This document shows, one piece after another, positions 34,091 through 40,918 of a DNA stretch of 64,000 nucleotides (position 1 is the first letter of the stretch; each line of letters starts with the position of its first letter). The notes beneath the pieces were generated by a model. That model did not search any database, was not told where the DNA came from, and saw only the letters and a program-made list of their open reading frames with translations. Source of the DNA: CAWCAW01 sp963714125 (GTDB lineage Bacteria; Actinomycetota; Acidimicrobiia; Acidimicrobiales; UBA8190); NCBI GenBank assembly GCA_963714125.1, contig OY970234.1, forward strand, positions 3,844,001 to 3,908,000, given 5' to 3'. Both the position numbers and the translations under genes were made by a program.

Positions 34091-36712
34091 GTGAACGAGC
34101 GATACGTGGTGGACCTTCACGAAGTCGTGGTCACGGGGGGCGCGCTCGCAGGCGGCAAAGGCGCTCATCTCGGTGAGCTGTCCCGAATCGAAGGGATTCA
34201 TGTACCCGCCGGCTTCTGCATCACGACAGAAGCCTTTCGACGGGTCACGTCGGATGCGCCTTTACTCACCGAACAACTCGACGCGCTGGCGACGGTGAGT
34301 CCCGATGACCGTGGAACGATCCGTGCTTCCAGCGCTGAGATTCGAAGAACGCTCGAAACGATCGCCATCCCTGACGATGTGGAAACCGACATCACGCGTT
34401 CATTGGCCACGTTCGGCGATCAGACCTCGTACGCGATCCGCTCGAGCGCGACGGCGGAAGACGGGCCTACGGCGTCATCTGCCGGGCAACAGGACACGTA
34501 CTTGAACGTGGTCGGACGGACGCAGATCCTCGAGCACGTCAGCCGATGCTGGGCCTCCTTGTTCAGCGAACGAGCCGTGACCTATCGCCTGCACCAAGGC
34601 GTGGACCACCGACTTGTCCACATCGCCGTAGTCGTACAGCAGATGGTTTTTCCGGTGGCGGCCGGCGTCCTCTTTACGGCCGACCCTGTCACCTCAAATC
34701 GCAAGGTGTCCTACGTCGAGGCCACCTTCGGCCTCGGCGAATCGCTGGTGTCGGGTTTGGTGACCCCTGACCGCTATGCAGTGCGCCACGGTGCGATCAT
34801 CGCTAAGGCTGTCGCCAGCAAAGCCCTGGCCATTTACGCGGCACCATCGGGCGGGACGCAGTCGGTGGCCATCGAGTCCGAGCGTCAGAATCGGCCCGCA
34901 CTCACCGACGAACAGGTCGTTCGACTCGTCCAGCTCGGCCGGCGCATCGAAGCCCATTTTGGCCAACCTCAGGACATCGAATGGTGCCTGGCCGACGAAG
35001 AACTCCACATCGTCCAGAGTCGTCCCATCACCACGTTGTTCCCCATCCCCCCCGCCGGTGACGACGGGAATCACGTCTATGTCTCTGTTGGTCACCAGCA
35101 GATGATGACCGACCCTATGAAACCGCTCGGGCTCTCCCTGTGGCAGTTGACAACGCCACGCGCCATGGCCGTGGCAGGAGGACGACTGTTCGTCGACGTC
35201 GCTCCGGCCTTGAGCTCACCGGATAGTCGAGCCCCCATATTGGAGGCTTTGGGAAGATCCGATCCGCTCATCGGCGACGCCCTCCGAACCGTCCTCGCCC
35301 GCGACGACTTCCTCCCAGCCATCGCAGACGAAGGCGCCGGCCCGGGCCCAGGTGCTCACGGACGTCCCGGCGACCTCGCCCCCATCGAGGCTGACCCCGC
35401 CATCGTGATCGCCATGATCGATCGCGGCCAAGGCTCTATCCGCACCTTGAAGCAGGACATCCGAACCAAGTCTGGTGCAGAACTGCTTGATTTCATCTTG
35501 TCCGATCTCCCGGAGTTGAAGCGGATCCTGTTCGATCCGAAGAGCACTCAGGTGTTTATGTCGGCCATTGACGCCACCCAGTGGTTGAACGACACACTGA
35601 AGGAGTGGCTCGGCCAAAGCAACGCCGCCGACGCCTTGACGCAGTCCGTTCCCCACAACGTCACCTCGGAAATGGGCCTCGCCCTCCTCGACGTGGCCGA
35701 TGTAATCCGACCCCACCCGGACGTAGTGGCCTTTTTGCACGGCGTCACGAACGAACACTTCTTGGACGAAATGCTCACGATTGCGGGAGGGACGCAGGCT
35801 CGAGACGCCATCGTGGCGTACCTCGACCGCTATGGCATGCGGTGCGTCGGTGAGATCGATATCACCCGACCACGTTGGAGCGAACGGCCCACCTCACTGC
35901 TGCCTCTTCTGCTCAGCAACATCGAGAACTTTGAAAGCGGCGCCGCCGCCCGCCGCTTCAAGCAGGGCCGAGAGAACGCCAAGGAGGCAGAACGGGACCT
36001 TTTGGGTCGCGTTCGAGCCCTACCGGACGGCGACCGTAAGGCCGCCGAGACCAAGCGAATGATTGATCGGGTGCGCACCTTCATTGGATTTCGGGAGTAC
36101 CCCAAGTACTTCATGATCAGCCGTTACTTCGTCTACAAGCAATCGTTGTTGGAAGAAGCCCAACGGCTCGTGCAAGCCGACGTCCTGGCCGAGATCGAAG
36201 ACATGTCCTACCTGACGCTCGAAGAACTCCGAGACGTCGTTGGCGGTCACGGCGTCGATGCAGGCGTCATCGGCGAACGTAAGCGCGCTTTTGTCTCGTA
36301 TCAGACACTGACACCGCCCCGGGTCATGACCTCAGACGGCGAGGTCGTGTCGGGGTCTTACGGGCGCACCGACGCTCCCGATGGTGCCCTCATCGGTCTC
36401 GCCGTTTCCGCCGGAACCGTCGAAGGTCGGGCCCGAGTGGTTCTCGACCTCAACGAGGCCGACCTCGATGCGGGAGACATCTTGATCACGGCCTTCACCG
36501 ATCCGAGTTGGACGCCGGCATTCGTGACGGTTGCCGGCCTGGTGACCGAAGTGGGGGGCTTGATGACCCACGGCGCAGTCATCGCCCGAGAATACGGCTT
36601 ACCGGCTGTGGTCGGGGTCGAGCACGCCACCCGGCTCATCCGCGATGGCCAAAGGATCCGGGTGCACGGAACGCAAGGGTACGTCGAGATCTTGGATGAG
36701 GCGCTGAGCTGA
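34091..36712 (+). CDS. rph: Rifampicin phosphotransferase Rph
   Basis: 873 residues from GTG 34091, with AAGGTGAT upstream; this matches the usual length (about 865-870). Rph transfers the beta-phosphate of ATP to rifampicin and inactivates it. The ATP-binding domain (1-325) opens LHEVVVTGGALAGGKGAHLGEL and has SYAIRSSATAEDGPTASSAGQ; the rifampicin-binding domain (about 330-760) contains VSVGHQQMMTDPMKPLGLS; the C-terminal swivelling His domain has GLMTHGAVIAREYGLPAVVG with catalytic His827. It resembles the Listeria/Bacillus enzymes closely. PEP synthase is a distant relative but differs in these segments. The RAE-like palindrome upstream suggests rifamycin induction. Confidence 0.95.
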   Translation: MNERYVVDLHEVVVTGGALAGGKGAHLGELSRIEGIHVPAGFCITTEAFRRVTSDAPLLTEQLDALATVSPDDRGTIRASSAEIRRTLETIAIPDDVETDITRSLATFGDQTSYAIRSSATAEDGPTASSAGQQDTYLNVVGRTQILEHVSRCWASLFSERAVTYRLHQGVDHRLVHIAVVVQQMVFPVAAGVLFTADPVTSNRKVSYVEATFGLGESLVSGLVTPDRYAVRHGAIIAKAVASKALAIYAAPSGGTQSVAIESERQNRPALTDEQVVRLVQLGRRIEAHFGQPQDIEWCLADEELHIVQSRPITTLFPIPPAGDDGNHVYVSVGHQQMMTDPMKPLGLSLWQLTTPRAMAVAGGRLFVDVAPALSSPDSRAPILEALGRSDPLIGDALRTVLARDDFLPAIADEGAGPGPGAHGRPGDLAPIEADPAIVIAMIDRGQGSIRTLKQDIRTKSGAELLDFILSDLPELKRILFDPKSTQVFMSAIDATQWLNDTLKEWLGQSNAADALTQSVPHNVTSEMGLALLDVADVIRPHPDVVAFLHGVTNEHFLDEMLTIAGGTQARDAIVAYLDRYGMRCVGEIDITRPRWSERPTSLLPLLLSNIENFESGAAARRFKQGRENAKEAERDLLGRVRALPDGDRKAAETKRMIDRVRTFIGFREYPKYFMISRYFVYKQSLLEEAQRLVQADVLAEIEDMSYLTLEELRDVVGGHGVDAGVIGERKRAFVSYQTLTPPRVMTSDGEVVSGSYGRTDAPDGALIGLAVSAGTVEGRARVVLDLNEADLDAGDILITAFTDPSWTPAFVTVAGLVTEVGGLMTHGAVIAREYGLPAVVGVEHATRLIRDGQRIRVHGTQGYVEILDEALS

Positions 36713-37600
36713 TCACTGCCCCGACGGGGAGCCATAGAGGCCGGGCCCGTCTATGCGAAGGGCGCCAAGGAAAGAAAGTGCCGCTTCATAAGCGCCTTCG
36801 ATAAGAAGTTCGGTGGAGTCGAAGTTGAACGGCGAACACCGGCAAGCGGCCGGCCCGGGGAGGTAGACGATCGGCACATCGGCGGCCAGCAACGGCGCAT
36901 CGAAGAGTGGCTGCGAACGCATCGTCACCATGGCGGTATAGAGCAACGTCTCTACCAACGTTTCGGGCGTCGGGAGCAGGTGCCCCGGGAATGTGCAGTC
37001 GAGCACTACCAGCGAGCGAGCGCCCATGGCCAGGGCTTGACGGAGGGGGACGTTGGCCACCACTCCCCCATCGCAAAGACGTTTTCCGTCGTGTTCGACA
37101 GGAGGAAACACACCGGGAATGGCGGCGCTGGCGAGCAGGGCGGGCAGAAGTGGGCCCTTGTCGATCACGTACGGGGATGCAATCGCCATATCCGTGGTGA
37201 CGGCTGAGAACGGGAGGGCCAGATCGTCAAACGTTGTCGTCGCACCGAGGAAATCGGCAATGACGACGGCGAGGCCGGTATTGGGGAACAGATGCGTCTT
37301 GGTGTGCTGGAGCGTTCGGGCTTGGGCCAGCAGACCACCAGGAAAGATCTGGTTCCGTCGAATCCGTGCCCACGCGTGGGATAGGCGATTGGCCGCGCCC
37401 GTGGGATTGAGCGCCACGACGGCGGCATTGAGTGACCCCACAGATGTTCCGGCCACCACGTCAGGCGTTATCCCGTGGTCACTGAGGGCCTCAAGCATGC
37501 CGACCTGGATGGCACCCAAACTGCCGCCCCCGCCGAGGACAAAACCAATGGGACGCGGGAGATCCAGTGTTGGTGATTGCTCCATATGGGTCGAAACCAT
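36713..37600 (-). CDS. Patatin-like phospholipase
   Basis: 295 residues from ATG 37600 (ATG 37585 is possible). The patatin fold signatures are complete: oxyanion loop GFVLGGGGSLGAIQVG, nucleophile Ser in GTSVGSLNAA, and the catalytic Asp in CDGGVVANVP. This would be a Ser-Asp dyad lipid acyl hydrolase of the RssA/YchK-like type. It is the last gene of a five-gene operon with RHH regulator, DUF4097 and DrrAB-like ABC genes, 31 bases after the permease. Its stop lies directly against the convergent rph stop. Confidence 0.92.
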   Translation of the reverse strand: MVSTHMEQSPTLDLPRPIGFVLGGGGSLGAIQVGMLEALSDHGITPDVVAGTSVGSLNAAVVALNPTGAANRLSHAWARIRRNQIFPGGLLAQARTLQHTKTHLFPNTGLAVVIADFLGATTTFDDLALPFSAVTTDMAIASPYVIDKGPLLPALLASAAIPGVFPPVEHDGKRLCDGGVVANVPLRQALAMGARSLVVLDCTFPGHLLPTPETLVETLLYTAMVTMRSQPLFDAPLLAADVPIVYLPGPAACRCSPFNFDSTELLIEGAYEAALSFLGALRIDGPGLYGSPSGQ

Positions 37601-37631
37601 AGGCCCCCGGCGCGGAGACGTCTTGGCCGTG

Positions 37632-38435
37632 TCAACGCGGCAGACGGCGCTCGTATCCGTGCCGGGCCCACAAATAAGAGGTAAAGGCGATGCCAACACT
37701 CCATGCGACGGCGACAACGGCATCCGTGCCAATCCGAGTTCCGGCCAGAAGCCCCCGCATGGTCTCGGTCACTGGGGTAAACGGCTGGTACTGGGCGAAC
37801 TGACGAAGGCCTTCAGGCATAGTCGCCGTGGGCACGAAGCCACTTCCGAGAAAAGGCAACACCGAGAGAAACATGGGCGTGTTGCTCGCCGTTTCAACGC
37901 TCTTGGCCGCCAAACCTAACGCCGTGGCCAGCCAGATGAGGGCGAACGAAAAAAGCAGGATAAGGCCTATGGCGCCCAACCACGCCAGGGGGTTGGCCGT
38001 GGGGCGAAACCCGATGGCAATGGCAACGCCAACGACGACGCCGAAACTGATCACGACTTGAACGAGTGTCGCCAGCACATGGCCGGTGAGCACGGCGAAA
38101 CGGGAGATCGCCATTGTCCGGAAGCGATCGATGATCCCGCCGGTCATGTCCATGGCCACGACGATGGCGGTCCCCTGCACCGATGCGGCCACCATGAGTA
38201 GGAGGATTCCCGGCGTCACGTAGTTGAGATAAGCGGCGCGTCCGACGTGCCCCGCCGTTAGCGAGCTCCCAAGGCCGCGCGAGAGCTGAGCGCCGAATAC
38301 CTCGTCGAACAGGAGAAGGAAGATGATCGGCATGCCGACCAGCAGCACCGTCATCGATGGATACCGACGGAGCCGGCGGAGGTTGCGACGAAAGAGCGTG
38401 GCCGAATCGGCGAGTGTGTAGGCGGCAGTCGTCAT
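37632..38435 (-). CDS. ABC-2 transporter permease (DrrB-like)
   Basis: 267 residues, six hydrophobic segments: MTVLLVGMPIIFLLLF, YVTPGILLLMVAASVQG, VVISFGVVVGVAIAIGF, WLGAIGLILLFSFALIWL, a fifth near MFLSVLPFLGSGFVP, and a last near VAWSVGIAFTSYLWA. The GGIIDRFRTMAISRFAVLTGHVLA and FTPVTETMRGLL segments are typical of DrrB-type daunorubicin or polyketide exporters. Overlaps the ATPase stop by four bases. Confidence 0.93.
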   Translation of the reverse strand: MTTAAYTLADSATLFRRNLRRLRRYPSMTVLLVGMPIIFLLLFDEVFGAQLSRGLGSSLTAGHVGRAAYLNYVTPGILLLMVAASVQGTAIVVAMDMTGGIIDRFRTMAISRFAVLTGHVLATLVQVVISFGVVVGVAIAIGFRPTANPLAWLGAIGLILLFSFALIWLATALGLAAKSVETASNTPMFLSVLPFLGSGFVPTATMPEGLRQFAQYQPFTPVTETMRGLLAGTRIGTDAVVAVAWSVGIAFTSYLWARHGYERRLPR

Positions 38436-39388
38436 GACGAGGGCACCGCTTCCTCGATCCCGTGACCTGTCACCGCGAAGAACACGTCATCGAGGTCGGG
38501 GGCGTGGATGGAAAGATGCTCGACCTCGGCACGGACATCGTCGAGCCGGTCAAGGAGCCGGCGCAGTGTCGCCATGCTCGTGTCCCCCGGCACTTCGAGG
38601 ACGAGCTTGTCTCCGTCTTCGATCGAACCGTCGATCGCTGCCCTGGCATTTTGGAGAGCCACCGGGTCGGCGAACTCAAGGCGGAAGTGCCCGCCCGGGA
38701 TGCGCCGCTTCAACTCCGCAGCGCTGCCCTGGGCCACAACGTTTCCGTCATCGAGTACCGCGATGCTGTCGGCAAGGTGGTCGGCCTCCTCGAGGTACTG
38801 CGTGGTGAGGAAGATAGTCACGCCCTCGGCGACAAGCTCACGGATGATTTCCCACATGGTGCGCCGGCTGCGGGGGTCGAGGCCGGTGGTCGGCTCGTCG
38901 AGGAAGATCACCTGGGGACGACCAACCAACGTCATGGCGAGGTCCAGACGGCGGCGCATGCCGCCCGAGTACGTCGCAACCGGCTTCCCCCCGGCGTCGG
39001 TGAGTTCGAAACGGGACAGGAGCTCGGCGGCGCGGGCTTGGCCCCGGCTTCGACCGAGGTGATGAAGGTCGGCCATGAGCCGGAGGTTCTCCTCGCCGGT
39101 CATCAGTTCGTCGACGGCGGAGAACTGGCCCGTCACCCCGATCACTCTTCTCACTGCGTCCGCCTCCGTGTGGATCTCATGCCCAGCAACAAAGACCTCG
39201 CCGGCGTCCGGCTCGATGAGCGTCGAGAGAATGCGGACCATCGTCGTTTTCCCTGCCCCGTTGGGGCCGAGCAGCGCAAAGACCGTCCCGGCCCTGACGG
39301 TCAGATCGACGTGGTCAAGAACGATTGCCTCGCCGAATGATTTACAGACGCCCGACGCGACAATCGCGTTCGGTGATCGATCCATCAT
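38432..39388 (-). CDS. ABC transporter ATP-binding protein (DrrA-like)
   Basis: 318 residues. Walker A GPNGAGKTT, Q-loop VTGQFSAVDELMTG, signature YSGGMRRRLDLAMTLVG, Walker B VIFLDEPTTGLDPRSRR, switch His position occupied by Gln in LTTQYLEEADHLAD, as in DrrA proteins. The C-terminal domain ends HLSIHAPDLDDVFFAVTGH, the DrrA family tail. Four-base overlaps on both sides tie it to the DUF4097 and permease genes. Confidence 0.95.
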   Translation of the reverse strand: MMDRSPNAIVASGVCKSFGEAIVLDHVDLTVRAGTVFALLGPNGAGKTTMVRILSTLIEPDAGEVFVAGHEIHTEADAVRRVIGVTGQFSAVDELMTGEENLRLMADLHHLGRSRGQARAAELLSRFELTDAGGKPVATYSGGMRRRLDLAMTLVGRPQVIFLDEPTTGLDPRSRRTMWEIIRELVAEGVTIFLTTQYLEEADHLADSIAVLDDGNVVAQGSAAELKRRIPGGHFRLEFADPVALQNARAAIDGSIEDGDKLVLEVPGDTSMATLRRLLDRLDDVRAEVEHLSIHAPDLDDVFFAVTGHGIEEAVPSS

Positions 39389-40263
39389 GATCTTGCCCCC
39401 AGGTCGGCACCAGCCGGCACGCGACGGACGTTGACGTCGCCCGCGGCAGTGTGGGCGCGGATTTCGGTGGTCTGCTCGGCCGCCTGAGGACGACCCGTGT
39501 CCTCGAGTTCGTTGCTGACACGGCCGAAACTGGTCGAAAGATCCAACCAGGCAGCCACGCCGTCAAGCACGCCAATGTCGACGTGGCCGCAGGCCGTCTT
39601 GGCTTCGGTGGTGCCCTGCGATAGCCGTCCCAACCGGACGTCCCCCACGGCTGTCTTGGCCGTGACACTCGATCGCGCCACGTCCACCTGGATGGTGCCG
39701 TTTGCATTGTGGAGTTGCGCTGGACCACTCACCTCACCGAGGTGGGTATCGCCGTTCGCATTCTTTATGGTGGCCGACCCCCCAACGGCGGCGATGTCGA
39801 CTCGGCCTGATCCCGTCTTTACTTCGGCGTCTGTGGTCACGTGTCCTACCGTCACATCGCCGAAACCGGTTCTGATGCGGGCGGAACTGGTGGCGTCGAT
39901 GTGGACGTCACCCATACCGGTTTTGACGTCCAGGTCGCCGACACAACCGGTCACGCGCACCGATGCCATCGTCACCTCGGCGTGCAGCGGAGAGCCCTCA
40001 GGGAGCTGGATGTCGACGTCGATCGACTCGCTACCCCCCCATGGGGTCCACTGACGCCAATTCTTGGAACCTCTTACGACGAGGGCGCCCGATGCGTAGT
40101 CGACTCGAGTCAGCTTTGCTGCGTTGGTATCGCCTTCACTGGTCGGATCGCTCGGCCTCACTTCGACCACTGTTTCGGTGCAATCGCTCGCCGTCACGCG
40201 AAGAGCGCCGATGGCAAACTCCACCGAGACAGAGATCGGTCCAGGGGTCGGGAAGACGGTCAT
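39385..40263 (-). CDS. DUF4097-family beta-strand repeat protein
   Basis: 292 residues with no signal peptide. After an N-terminal part (about 1-85), short beta rungs recur with Gly-Asp turns: GDLDVKTGMGDVHIDATSSARIRTGFGDVTVG, then VKTGSGRVDIAAVGGSATIKNANGDTHLG and TAKTAVGDVRLG. This is the DUF4097 (putative adhesin / auto-transporter-like) beta-solenoid. Function is unknown; in actinobacteria it occurs near regulators and ABC exporters. Coupled to the ATPase by a four-base overlap and 19 bases after the RHH gene. Confidence 0.88.
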   Translation of the reverse strand: MTVFPTPGPISVSVEFAIGALRVTASDCTETVVEVRPSDPTSEGDTNAAKLTRVDYASGALVVRGSKNWRQWTPWGGSESIDVDIQLPEGSPLHAEVTMASVRVTGCVGDLDVKTGMGDVHIDATSSARIRTGFGDVTVGHVTTDAEVKTGSGRVDIAAVGGSATIKNANGDTHLGEVSGPAQLHNANGTIQVDVARSSVTAKTAVGDVRLGRLSQGTTEAKTACGHVDIGVLDGVAAWLDLSTSFGRVSNELEDTGRPQAAEQTTEIRAHTAAGDVNVRRVPAGADLGARS

Positions 40264-40282
40264 AAGGATTCCTCCTGCCTGA

Positions 40283-40792
40283 CTACCGGCTCCAGCCGGT
40301 GTATCGCTGCGATCCAGTGGCCGGTTGTCGGTCCTGACGAACAGCCGAACTGCTTCGATCCAGAGCTACGCTCATGGCGCGCACCATCCACGTGTTGATC
40401 GAAAGGCCTTCGCTCGAGGCCGCCTCTTCCACCCGAGCCTTCAGGTGCTCAGGAAGGCGGAGGTTGATGCGGGCCGTGGACCCGTCGTCTCCTTCGGGGG
40501 AAGCCAGACCCGACACCCGGACCTCTTGCTCCATCGACGAGGCCTCGGCCGGGGGGAGGTTCACCACGAACTCCGGCTCGCGCCCCCTGAGGCGCAACTC
40601 GACAGAACCGGGCGCCATCTCGCAAGTGATCTCTTCGGCCGCAGCCACGAGGACGTCAAGCAAAGCAAGGCGTATGGCTGACTCGAGAGGGGCGAACAAC
40701 CGCTCTGCCTGCGCCTTAGCGGCGACTCCGCCGGCTTCAGCGGCCGCTGCGAACTGCCGGCGAATGCCGTCGGTGTGCTCAACCAAGTCCAT
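40283..40792 (-). CDS. Ribbon-helix-helix (CopG/HicB-like) regulator with N-terminal extension
   Basis: 169 residues from ATG 40792. The C-terminal part (about 112-150), STARINLRLPEHLKARVEEAASSEGLSINTWMVRAMSVAL, is a ribbon-helix-helix DNA-binding domain. The first 100 residues are an extension I do not recognise, with an Ala-rich helical start and a beta part VELRLRGREPEFVVNLP. It heads a five-gene operon. The start codon lies inside a series of TGGC repeats spaced at whole helical turns, as expected for cooperative RHH binding. No toxin gene is adjacent, so I read it as a regulator, not an antitoxin. Confidence 0.8.
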   Translation of the reverse strand: MDLVEHTDGIRRQFAAAAEAGGVAAKAQAERLFAPLESAIRLALLDVLVAAAEEITCEMAPGSVELRLRGREPEFVVNLPPAEASSMEQEVRVSGLASPEGDDGSTARINLRLPEHLKARVEEAASSEGLSINTWMVRAMSVALDRSSSAVRQDRQPATGSQRYTGWSR

Positions 40793-40841
40793 GGCGCCAC
40801 TTTGGCACCACTTTGGCACCTTGTAAAGCAGAAATGGCACC
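40792..40841. promoter_or_regulatory. Phased TGGCrCC iterons, RHH operator candidate
   Basis: TGGCGCCAC at 40792, TGGCACCAC at 40803, TGGCACC at 40814 and TGGCACC at 40835: spacings 11, 11 and 21 bp, all whole helical turns. They cover the start of the RHH gene and face the divergent GGDEF-EAL gene. Confidence 0.68.
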
Positions 40842-40918
40842 AACGTTTTTTTGCCTTCAGGGTTCCTCTTTGATCACTTGGCTCAAGAACCACTCTGACC
40901 TGGTCGATCTCTCTGATA

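Noticed and set aside
34091..36712. Assignment of this gene as PEP synthase
   Set aside because: The order of ATP-binding, rifampicin-binding and C-terminal His domains and segments such as HQQMMTDPMKPLGLS are those of rifampicin phosphotransferase.
40283..40792. Toxin-antitoxin module from the RHH (HicB/CopG-like) protein
   Set aside because: No small toxin gene lies on either side; the downstream genes are DUF4097 and ABC exporter genes.
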